A stretch of 12,767 bases of DNA from Cardiobacterium sp963553325 (GTDB lineage: Bacteria; Pseudomonadota; Gammaproteobacteria; Cardiobacteriales; Cardiobacteriaceae): NCBI GenBank assembly GCA_963553325.1, contig CAUVOF010000070.1, forward strand, positions 1-12,767, written 5' to 3'. A model generated the notes under the pieces. It saw only the letters and a program-made list of their open reading frames with translations, was not told the origin of the DNA and did not search any database. The translations under genes were made by a program, and so were the position numbers. Shown here piece after piece: positions 1-6,221 of the stretch. The first letter of the stretch is position 1. Every line of letters begins with the position of its first letter.

Positions 1-77
1 AGGGGAGACCCGTCCCTCCCCCGCTGCGGGCTTCGCCCTGCGGGGGAGGGGGGTGCCCAATTGTAAACACGCCCTAA
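1..77. mobile_element. End of an IS5-like/MITE element (partial, runs off left edge)
   Basis: Positions 59-73 read AATTGTAAACACGCC, the inverse complement of the terminus at 12641-12655 and nearly identical to the right end of the MITE at 10305-10319. It is followed by CTAA (74-77), which fits the YTAR target duplication typical of the IS5 subgroup of IS elements (family knowledge). Inside the element, next to the terminal repeat, is a GC-rich palindrome (14-50). No transposase reading frame is visible in the part present, so it may be either a MITE or the end of a full IS. The partner end and the second CTAA lie outside the window. Confidence 0.5.
14..50. repeat. GC-rich palindromic repeat, copy 1
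   Basis: The arms are CCCTCCCCCGCTGCGGGC and GCCCTGCGGGGGAGGG around a TTC loop, giving a long hairpin. The same arms recur at 4380-4420, and a shorter relative lies at 7116-7140, so this is a dispersed intergenic repeat. Here it sits inside the partial mobile element at the left edge. Confidence 0.6.
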
Positions 78-141
78 GCCCGCAGCGGAACTGCAGCAGC
101 TCGTCCGAATATGGTCGCGGCACGGCGTATTTGCCGCCGTA
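74..141. other. Short unassigned stretch, possible gene remnant
   Basis: Between the partial element and the terminator is about 65 bp without an assigned gene. On the plus strand one frame ends in TAA at 140-142, directly at the terminator stem (tail SSSSEYGRGTAYLPP). This may be the 3' end of a gene cut by the element. It is too short to identify. Confidence 0.2.
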
Positions 142-167
142 AAAAAGCCGCCTGCGGGCGGCTTTTT
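142..167. terminator. Rho-independent terminator (bidirectional)
   Basis: An 11-bp stem, AAAAAGCCGCC pairing with GGCGGCTTTTT around a TGCG loop, lies 14 bp past the stop codon of the minus-strand Sel1 gene. A-tracts and T-tracts on both sides make it usable in both directions. On the plus strand a short frame ends with TAA at 140-142 just before it, possibly the remnant of a gene interrupted by the element at 1-77. Confidence 0.85.
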
Positions 168-180
168 CCATCCAACAAAA

Positions 181-1590
181 CTACAGCACCCCGCCACCGA
201 CGTGTTGCGGCTTGCCGCGCAAGATGCCGAACCAGTCGGCGGGCAAGTGGTAGCGCGAGGCGGTTGTCGATAGCGCTTTGTAGTATTTCGCCTTTTCGGC
301 GTCCTGCGGGTAGCCTTCGCGGCCATCGCGGTAGAGAAGGTAGAGCGTTTCTGCGGCGGGGGCGTAGCCGTTTTCCGCCGCTGTTTCTCGCCAGTAAAGC
401 GAAGCGACGGCGTCTGGCTGTTCGCCGTTGATGTGGTAGCGCTGCGCCAGGTAATACTGCGCCTGCGGCTGGCCATGACCGGCAGCGCGCTCCGCCCATT
501 GCAGCGCCTCTTGCGCATGGCCGCGCTGTGTTTCCAGCCCGGAGAGTTGCCACATCGCCTCGCGGTGCGCCGGGTCTGCGCCATAGCCGTAGAGCACGCT
601 TTGCGCGTAATAGGGGCGCGGGTAATCGGCAAGTTCTTGTAAGAGGCGAATGGCTTCGTCGGTATTTTTTTCCACGCCCAACCCCTCGCGGTAGGTTTGC
701 GCCAGCAGCAGGTCGTGACGGTAGCCGTGCGCTTGCGCCAGCAAGGCTTGCGCCTGGCGGTAGTTTTCCTCTGCCTTGTCGGTTTCGCTGCGTGCCTGCG
801 CCGCCATGCCATCCGCTAGATAGTGTGCGGCGCGGGCGGTGCGACTGTCATCGTCGCCGGCGGCAATGCCTTTTTCATAGGCGGCAATGGCGGCGGGGTA
901 GTCTTCGCGTCGTTCTTCGGTGCGCCCCAGGGCGTGCCAGGCGGCGGCCTGCTGGAAGTAATCGCGCGCGCTATCGAGCTGGTTGTCGTTAAAGGCGAGG
1001 ACGCCCAGGGTAAAGGCGGCTTCGCGCTCGCCCTGTTTTGCCGCTTGCTGCAAGAGGTCGCGCGCTTTTGTCATGTCCTGCTCGATGTTGCTGCCTTTGC
1101 GGTACTGCTCGCCCAGCTCGCGCTGCGCGGCGGCATCTCCGGCGGCGGCTTGCGCTTCTATGCGTTCGTGGTCGTCGAAGGTATCCGGGTCATCCAGTTC
1201 GCCCCATAGCGCTTCCGCCACCGCCGCGCCCTGTTGCGCCGCTTGCAGGTACAGCGCCCTGGCGGCGGCAAGGTCCTGCACGATGTGTTCGCCGCTTTGC
1301 AGCATGCCGCCCAGCCTGATGGCGGCCTCGGCGTTGTCTTGTTCGGCGAGGGTGAGCAGGGTTTTCGCGGCAAGCAGGTGTTTGCCCTGTTGCTGGTATT
1401 GCTCGGCGCGTTCGAGGCTGGCAGACGGCTCGTCCGGAATGGCGTGCAGGCTGGCGCGCAGTGCTTGCAATGGCGCGGCGCTTGTCGCTTGTTGCACCGC
1501 CGGGGCGGTTGTTTGCGGCGATGGCGCGGCGTTTTCCGCGTGAACCGCGGCGGCAAGGGCAAGGAAGAGAAGGGCGGGACGGGTTTGCAT
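181..1590 (-). CDS. Secreted Sel1/TPR-repeat protein
   Basis: A 469-aa protein with a signal peptide (MQTRPALLFLALAAAVHA, cleavage likely before ENA), so probably periplasmic. From about residue 50 onward it is made of helical Sel1-like/TPR repeats. Signature stretches include AAIRLGGMLQSGE, AARALYLQAAQQGAA, AQRELGEQYRKGSNIEQD and DEAIRLLQELA, with many Ala-Gly turns. Such solenoids act as protein-protein interaction scaffolds, often in envelope assembly; the specific partner cannot be read from the sequence. The ATG at 1590 is preceded by GGAG at a good distance and a TATAAT box 30 bp upstream. It is transcribed alone, ends at a terminator and is divergent from the DUF2459 gene. It resembles AlgK-type proteins only at the repeat level; there are no alginate genes here. 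Confidence 0.85.
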   Translation of the reverse strand: MQTRPALLFLALAAAVHAENAAPSPQTTAPAVQQATSAAPLQALRASLHAIPDEPSASLERAEQYQQQGKHLLAAKTLLTLAEQDNAEAAIRLGGMLQSGEHIVQDLAAARALYLQAAQQGAAVAEALWGELDDPDTFDDHERIEAQAAAGDAAAQRELGEQYRKGSNIEQDMTKARDLLQQAAKQGEREAAFTLGVLAFNDNQLDSARDYFQQAAAWHALGRTEERREDYPAAIAAYEKGIAAGDDDSRTARAAHYLADGMAAQARSETDKAEENYRQAQALLAQAHGYRHDLLLAQTYREGLGVEKNTDEAIRLLQELADYPRPYYAQSVLYGYGADPAHREAMWQLSGLETQRGHAQEALQWAERAAGHGQPQAQYYLAQRYHINGEQPDAVASLYWRETAAENGYAPAAETLYLLYRDGREGYPQDAEKAKYYKALSTTASRYHLPADWFGILRGKPQHVGGGVL

Positions 1591-1619
1591 GGTGGGACTC
1601 CGGTTGGGATAGGGCGCGA

Positions 1620-1625
1620 ATTATA
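1620..1625 (-). promoter_or_regulatory. Probable -10 box of the Sel1-repeat gene
   Basis: The minus strand reads TATAAT, a perfect sigma-70 -10 hexamer, 30 bp upstream of the ATG, giving a predicted 5' UTR of about 20-25 nt. No convincing -35 hexamer is found 16-18 bp upstream, so the call rests on the -10 box and its position. Confidence 0.4.
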
Positions 1626-1703
1626 AAGGGATTTTCGTGGGTGGCATCGCCAGTCTGCTGACTATCGTTTAACATTGCCGCCCCGTTTTTAGCCGCCATT
1701 TTT

Positions 1704-2369
1704 ATGCTTCGTTTTTTTGGCAAACTGCTTGCCGCTTTGCTCGTCCTGCCGCTGCTTTATCTGCTCGCCGCGCTGATGCTCGGTAGTGTTGTGCGTGAAC
1801 CGCCACGCGCTGCCGCCGCACGCGACATCACCGTTTTCCTGCTCGATAACGGCGTGCATACCGACCTCGCCTTGCCGCTCAACAACGCCGTTTTTGACTG
1901 GACGACGGTCATCGACCCCGCCGATGCGCGCCAGTTGTACTTCCCGCCTGACTATGTCGCTTTCGGCTGGGGCGACCGCGCCTTCTATTTGGAAACCCCG
2001 CAGTGGCGCGATATGAAAGTCGCCACCGCCTTCAAGGCGGTTGCCGGGCTTGGCGATACGGTCATCCACGTTACGTTTTTGCCGCAACTACAGGCAACGC
2101 CGAATAGTGTCGCCATCGACGTCAGCACTGACGAATACCGCGCGCTTGCCGCCAGTATTGTTGCCAGTTTGCAAACAGACAGCGCTGGCCGCGCCCAGGT
2201 TATCGCCGGCCGTGCCTATGGCGACAACGATGCTTTTTACGCGGCGCGCGGCAGTTATAGCCTGTTCAATACTTGCAACAGCTGGACGAATCACCGCCTC
2301 AAGGCCGCCGGACTGAAGCACGTTTTCTGGACACCTTTCGCGCACACGCTGATGGCGGCGTATCGCTAA
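1704..2369 (+). CDS. TIGR02117/DUF2459 family membrane-anchored protein
   Basis: A 221-aa protein with one N-terminal hydrophobic segment (about residues 5-27, FGKLLAALLVLPLLYLLAAL) that should anchor it in the inner membrane, with the rest in the periplasm. The body matches the DUF2459 family (TIGR02117, first noted near urease genes) by pattern: an early DNGVHTDLALPL motif, an AFGWGDRAFY motif and a late FNTCNSWTNHRLKAAGL motif. No biochemical role is established that I know of. The conserved His followed much later by Cys-Asn-x-Trp resembles circularly permuted papain-like hydrolases (inference). No urease genes are nearby. The start codon has no clear Shine-Dalgarno sequence, but the hydrophobic segment begins right after it and no better upstream start exists. 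It converges on cysI through a shared terminator. Confidence 0.85.
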   Translation: MLRFFGKLLAALLVLPLLYLLAALMLGSVVREPPRAAAARDITVFLLDNGVHTDLALPLNNAVFDWTTVIDPADARQLYFPPDYVAFGWGDRAFYLETPQWRDMKVATAFKAVAGLGDTVIHVTFLPQLQATPNSVAIDVSTDEYRALAASIVASLQTDSAGRAQVIAGRAYGDNDAFYAARGSYSLFNTCNSWTNHRLKAAGLKHVFWTPFAHTLMAAYR

Positions 2370-2413
2370 GCGAGTGGCTGCAACAACGTGCGTGGCGGGG
2401 AAGTCAATCCCCC

Positions 2414-2450
2414 ATTTACATACAGGGTAGCGGGGTTCGTGTATGTATAT
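2414..2450. repeat. 37-bp imperfect palindrome, copy A
   Basis: The arms are ATTTACATACA (2414-2424) and TGTATGTATAT (2440-2450), 10 of 11 bases pairing, around the 15-nt centre GGGTAGCGGGGTTCG. A second copy in the same orientation lies at 6987-7023, with about 31 of 36 bases identical by eye. This copy is in the gap between the DUF2459 gene and the terminator. Likely an extragenic palindromic repeat; function unknown. Confidence 0.65.
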
Positions 2451-2463
2451 TTCGACAACTGCA

Positions 2464-2491
2464 AAAAAACCGGCATTGCGCCGGTTTTTTT
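2464..2491. terminator. Bidirectional Rho-independent terminator
   Basis: AAAAAACCGGC pairs perfectly with GCCGGTTTTTT around ATTGC, with T-tracts in both directions. It lies between the converging DUF2459 gene (plus) and cysI (minus) and can serve both. Confidence 0.9.
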
Positions 2492-2498
2492 ATGCCGC

Positions 2499-4226
2499 TT
2501 ACGCCGCCCAGAAGTCGCGTGGCGCGTCCAGCACCGGTTTGACGATGCCGACGCGGATGGCGTAGTCGCCGAAGCCTTCGCCCGCTTCGCGTTCGCGTGC
2601 CCAGGCGCCTATCCATTCGTCGAGGATGGCAAGGATTTCCGCCTCGGTGATGTTTTCTTTGTAGAGGCGCGGGATGCGCGTGCCTTCGCGGTTGCCGCCG
2701 GCGAAGAGGTTGTAGCGCCCGACCGCTTTGCCGACCAGGCCGATTTCGGCGAGCATCGCCCGGCCGCAGCCGTTCGGGCAGCCGGTAACGCGCAGGATGA
2801 TGTGTTCGTCCGGGATACCGTGTTTGGCAAGGATTTCATCGACGCGGTCAATCAGCCCGGGCAGGAAGCGCTCGGCTTCTGCCATTGCCAGCGGGCAGGT
2901 CGGCAGGGCAACGCATGCCATGCTGTTTTCCCGCTGTTTGCTGGTTTTCGGGTCAATCAGCCCGTGTTCGCGCGCGATCGCCTCAATGCGTTTTTTATCG
3001 CGCGGCGGCACGCCGGCGACGATGAGGTTCTGGTTGGCGGTCAGGCGGAAGTCGCCTTTGTGGATTTCCGCGATTTTGCGCAGGCCGGTTTTGAGTTGTT
3101 TGCCACCCGGCTGGTCGGTGATGCGGCCGTTTTCGATGAATAAGGTCAGGTGCCAGTTGCCTTCTTCACCTTTGACCCAGCCGATGCGGTCGCCCCGGGT
3201 GGTGAATTGGTACGGGCGGATGGGCGCGAATTTGATGCCCATGCGTTTTTCGACTTCGGCTTTGAAGTTATCCACACCGACGCGCTCTAAGGTGTAGCGG
3301 GTGCGCGCGTGTTTGCGGTCGCTTCTGTCGCCCCAATCGCGCTGGGTGGTAACGACGGCTTCGGCGCAGTGCAGGGTGTGGCTAAGCGGCACGAAGCCGA
3401 ATTCGTAGGATTTGTTGGGAAACGTTGTGGTGTTGCCGTGTTCGCTGGAAAGGCCGCCGCCAACCAGCACGTTGAAGCCGACGAGATGCCCGTCTTCTTC
3501 GATGGCGACGAAGCCGAGGTCGTTGGAGTGGATATCGACTTCGTTGTCCGGCGGGATGACGACCGCGGTTTTGAATTTGCGCGGCAGGTAGGTCTTGCCG
3601 AGGATGGGTTCGACGTCATCGGCGACTTCTTTGATGAGCGGCTTCGGCGGCTCGCTGGAAAAGACTTTTTCGCCATCGAGCCAAATATCGGCGTAGGCGC
3701 TGGTGCGCGGCAAGAGCTGCATGCTGATTTTTTTCGCCCATTCGTAGGCCTCTTTGTGCAGGCTGCTTTCTACCGGGTTGGTGGTGCAGAGGACGTTGCG
3801 GTTCACATCGCTCGCGGTGGCGATGCTGTCCAATCCTAGTTTGTGCAGCCATTGGTGCATCGGCTTGATGTCGGGTTTTAGCACGCCGTGGTATTGGAAG
3901 GTCTGGCGGTTGGTGAGGCGGATGGAACCGTAGAGGGTGTGCTCGCTGGCGAATTGGTCGATACCCAGCCATTGTTTGGGGCTGATGATGCCGCCGGGCA
4001 GGCGGCAGCGCAGCATCATGCTTTTTAGCGGTTCGAGTTTTTGTTCGACGCGCTCGGCGCGGATGTCGCGGTCGTCCTGCTCGTACATACCGTGGAAGCG
4101 GATAAGCTGGAAGTTGTCGCCCTTGAAGCTGCCGGTGATGCCATCGGTGAGGTCGCGGCTGATGGTGCCGTGCAGGTAGTCGCTTTGGTCTTTGAGGCGT
4201 TCGTTGTCGGAGAGTTTGCCGGTCAT
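2499..4226 (-). CDS. cysI: Sulfite reductase hemoprotein beta subunit (CysI)
   Basis: A 575-aa protein, close to the 570 aa of E. coli CysI. This siroheme/[4Fe-4S] subunit reduces sulfite to sulfide with six electrons in cytoplasmic assimilatory sulfur metabolism, normally fed by the NADPH flavoprotein CysJ. The cluster/siroheme ligands are intact: Cys438 and Cys444 (MACVALPTCPLAM) and Cys483 and Cys487 (TGCPNGCGR), each four residues beyond the E. coli positions. The two ferredoxin-like half-repeats are visible, for example RLTNRQTFQYHG and RLTANQNLIVAG. The frame is open to 4379, but the ATG at 4226 begins the family-like sequence MTGKLSDNERLK and has AAGGA about 10 bp upstream, so it is the better start. 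No cysJ, cysH or cysG is in the window. It lies downstream of yeiH and a small gene, after a 201-bp gap holding a palindrome and two hairpins. Confidence 0.96.
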   Translation of the reverse strand: MTGKLSDNERLKDQSDYLHGTISRDLTDGITGSFKGDNFQLIRFHGMYEQDDRDIRAERVEQKLEPLKSMMLRCRLPGGIISPKQWLGIDQFASEHTLYGSIRLTNRQTFQYHGVLKPDIKPMHQWLHKLGLDSIATASDVNRNVLCTTNPVESSLHKEAYEWAKKISMQLLPRTSAYADIWLDGEKVFSSEPPKPLIKEVADDVEPILGKTYLPRKFKTAVVIPPDNEVDIHSNDLGFVAIEEDGHLVGFNVLVGGGLSSEHGNTTTFPNKSYEFGFVPLSHTLHCAEAVVTTQRDWGDRSDRKHARTRYTLERVGVDNFKAEVEKRMGIKFAPIRPYQFTTRGDRIGWVKGEEGNWHLTLFIENGRITDQPGGKQLKTGLRKIAEIHKGDFRLTANQNLIVAGVPPRDKKRIEAIAREHGLIDPKTSKQRENSMACVALPTCPLAMAEAERFLPGLIDRVDEILAKHGIPDEHIILRVTGCPNGCGRAMLAEIGLVGKAVGRYNLFAGGNREGTRIPRLYKENITEAEILAILDEWIGAWAREREAGEGFGDYAIRVGIVKPVLDAPRDFWAA

Positions 4227-4269
4227 GACGGTTTTCCTTGTGAATGTATTGGCGGAATCGTGGGAATTA

Positions 4270-4318
4270 CTCTCTTTAGGAGAGGGGCGCCCGCAGGAAA
4301 AATGCGCAGCGTTTTTCC
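4270..4318 (-). other. Two hairpins in the cysI leader
   Basis: Upstream of cysI, the pair CTCTC (4270-4274)/GAGAG (4280-4284) forms a small stem. GGAAAAA (4296-4302)/TTTTTCC (4312-4318) forms a second stem with a short inner GC pairing; on the minus strand this could act as a weak terminator or attenuator ahead of cysI. I recognise no known riboswitch consensus or CysB box. Confidence 0.3.
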
Positions 4319-4379
4319 GATGGGCGGGACGAGGGCTTGCACGGTTTATAGGGCATATGCGCTTTTGCCCCCACCCCAT

Positions 4380-4420
4380 CCCTCCCCCGCTGCGGACGCT
4401 TCGCGTCCTGCGGGGGAGGG
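4380..4420. repeat. GC-rich palindromic repeat, copy 2
   Basis: CCCTCCCCCGC-TGC-GGACGC pairs with GCGTCC-TG-CGGGGGAGGG around TTC, nearly the same as copy 1 at 14-50. It starts 8 bp past the stop codon of the 81-aa gene, between that gene and cysI. It is preceded by a CCCCCACCCCATC tract, also resembling tracts at 7059-7069 and 12750-12760. It could stabilise the 3' end of the yeiH transcript (inference). Confidence 0.65.
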
Positions 4421-4427
4421 GGCTTTC

Positions 4428-4673
4428 TTATAAAAACCCCCAGGCGCGCTGGTATTCGATGCGGATTTGGTAATCGCGGTCGGTGAAGCCGGCGGCGCGT
4501 AGGGCGCGTTTGAGGTCGCTGCCTTCGCCGTCGTGGCTGACCGCCTGCCAGTCGCCGCGTTTTTCGGCAATGGCGAAGGCGTGGGCGGCGAGCCAGTCGC
4601 GCAGGCTGGCATTGCGCGCGTCGTGCGCCGGGTGGGTGCTATTGACGCTGATTTGGATATTGACCAGGTGCAT
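4428..4673 (-). CDS. Small uncharacterised protein downstream of yeiH
   Basis: An 81-aa soluble protein that I do not recognise. It starts with a beta-like stretch (HLVNIQISVNS), has a helical middle (SLRDWLAAHAFAIAEKRG and SDLKRALRAAGF) and ends with an amphipathic, aromatic strand (DYQIRIEYQRAWGFL). It contains no cysteine and no membrane segment, so metal or thiol chemistry through Cys is unlikely. AGGA sits about 8 bp before the ATG. The start is only 12 bp past the yeiH stop codon, so the two are almost certainly cotranscribed. Tight linkage with a sulfate/sulfite exporter and an upstream position relative to cysI suggest a sulfur-related accessory role, but this is inference only. Confidence 0.72.
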   Translation of the reverse strand: MHLVNIQISVNSTHPAHDARNASLRDWLAAHAFAIAEKRGDWQAVSHDGEGSDLKRALRAAGFTDRDYQIRIEYQRAWGFL

Positions 4674-4685
4674 AGCCGTTCCTGT

Positions 4686-6077
4686 TTATGCGCCCAGGCT
4701 GCGCCAGTAGGCGTCAAATACGTGGTTAGAGAGCCAGTAGCCGAGCGGCAGGTTGATGGCAACGCCGACCGCGAAGGCGAAGAACGGCTTGAGGCCAACC
4801 GCCGCCAGTTCGCGGAAGCGCGTGGTCAGGCCGATGCTTAAGAAGGTGAGGGTGAAGAACCAGCCGCGCAGTTCTTTCAGCGTTTTCAAGGCTTCGGCGC
4901 TGTAGGCTTTGCCCGCGTCGGCGTTGAGCGCGCTGATGACGGCGGTGGTCAGCAATGAGGCGATGAAAAAGCCGAGGATGAATTTCGGGAAACGGCGCCA
5001 GATTTCGCGGCGGTCGATGCGCTCGCTCTGCGCCGCGCTTTGCCGTTCCCACACCGTAACGGCGAGGATGGCAACGAGAAACGCCCAGATGCCGACGAAC
5101 ATATCGCGCCCGACCACCTTCATCAGGGTGAATGCCTCGGTGGCAGCATCATGGCCAATCGCTTCGGCAGCGGCGAAACCGGCGGCGTCGGCAAATTCAG
5201 AGGTGCCAATCCACGCCCCGGCGACGCCCGGATGCAGGCCGAGGGCGCGGCTGGCGGCGGGCAGGACGAAAATCATCACCACCGCCCAAACGATAACCAG
5301 CGAAATCGCCATCGAGACGTGCGCCTTTTCCGCGCGGCAGGCGCCGCCGATGGCAATCGAGCCGGAAACGCCGCAAATCGAGCCGCCAGCGCCGAGGGTC
5401 GCGGCAAAGCGGCGGTCAAGCCCAAACAAGCGGGTAGCGGCGAGATAAATGCTGGTAAAGGTAACGACGGAAACAATCAGCGCTTGCCCAATCGCTGCTG
5501 GGCCAGCGCGCAGAATGATGGTAAACGGCAGCGTCGCGCCCATCAGCACGATGCCGGTCTTCACATAATATTCGGTGCGCAGCGCCTCGCTGAACCAGGC
5601 TGGCAGACGCAGGACGTTGCCGAGCACGAGGCCGACGAACAGCGCCACCAACGGCGATTCCAACTGTGCGCTTTTCACTGCGACATTGGCGCTGATGACG
5701 AGGACGGCGATGGCGAGCAGATAGAGTGCGACAAAACCGCGCAGAAAGCGGCGCGTGTCATAGCCAAGACTGCGCGCGCCGAGGGTGAGGGTGCTGGCGA
5801 GCAGCAAAAAGAGGCCGAGCGCGCCGGGCAGTTTCGCCGGCAACTTGGCGACGAGATCGGCGGGCGTTTTCCAGCCGGGCGCGGAAAAGGTGAAATAGGG
5901 CAGCACGCCGCTCTTGTTCACGAGGAACAACACGGTGGCAGCAACGACCAGGCCGAGGCCGATAACAATCGCCCAGCTGTCTTCCTTTTTGAACCACAGC
6001 GGCGGCGGCGCGCGCCGCGCCGTTTGCCCGTCTTTGTGGTCGTCTTGCAGCCCGTCGAGGGCGAGGGTGTTACTCAT
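4686..6077 (-). CDS. YeiH-family putative sulfate/sulfite exporter
   Basis: A 463-aa polytopic inner-membrane protein of the putative sulfate exporter family (PF03601, YeiH type). Diagnostic stretches are ALFVGLVLGN (residues 145-154), GIVLMGATLPF (175-185), LGAGGSICGVSGSIAIGGA (228-246) and KTLKELRGWFFTLTFLSIGLTTRF near the C-terminus. About ten or more hydrophobic segments are visible. E. coli YeiH is about 350 aa; the extra length here is N-terminal. It comprises a hydrophilic 33-residue leader, one extra membrane segment (about 35-54) and a linker ending PADLVAKLPAKLPG before the conserved core. The start at 6077 follows a strong AAGGAGAT. First gene of a probable operon with the 81-aa gene, in line with cysI. 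In enterobacteria yeiH is controlled by the LysR-type regulator YeiE; no such regulator is in the window. Confidence 0.9.
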   Translation of the reverse strand: MSNTLALDGLQDDHKDGQTARRAPPPLWFKKEDSWAIVIGLGLVVAATVLFLVNKSGVLPYFTFSAPGWKTPADLVAKLPAKLPGALGLFLLLASTLTLGARSLGYDTRRFLRGFVALYLLAIAVLVISANVAVKSAQLESPLVALFVGLVLGNVLRLPAWFSEALRTEYYVKTGIVLMGATLPFTIILRAGPAAIGQALIVSVVTFTSIYLAATRLFGLDRRFAATLGAGGSICGVSGSIAIGGACRAEKAHVSMAISLVIVWAVVMIFVLPAASRALGLHPGVAGAWIGTSEFADAAGFAAAEAIGHDAATEAFTLMKVVGRDMFVGIWAFLVAILAVTVWERQSAAQSERIDRREIWRRFPKFILGFFIASLLTTAVISALNADAGKAYSAEALKTLKELRGWFFTLTFLSIGLTTRFRELAAVGLKPFFAFAVGVAINLPLGYWLSNHVFDAYWRSLGA

Positions 6078-6191
6078 GGGGGAATCTCCTTTAGTGGTTG
6101 TTTATAGAGACCCGCATGATAGGGACGGCATTGGGGCGTGTGAAATAGCGCTTTTGCCTGGCGTTATACGTTTTTGGCATGAGCGGACATT

Positions 6192-6212
6192 AAAAAACGC
6201 GCCGTAGCGCGT
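6192..6212 (-). terminator. Rho-independent terminator of the glycosidase gene
   Basis: On the minus strand ACGCGC-TACG-GCGCGT is followed by a T-run, ten bases past the TGA at 6222-6224. It separates the glycosidase gene from yeiH, which therefore has its own promoter in 6078-6190. I see no convincing consensus promoter there. Confidence 0.85.
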
Positions 6213-6221
6213 CTTGTTTTT

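Noticed and set aside
5040..6107. Long plus-strand open frame opposite yeiH
   Set aside because: Low-complexity, charged composition caused by the GC bias of the real gene; yeiH on the other strand has clear family motifs and a strong ribosome site.
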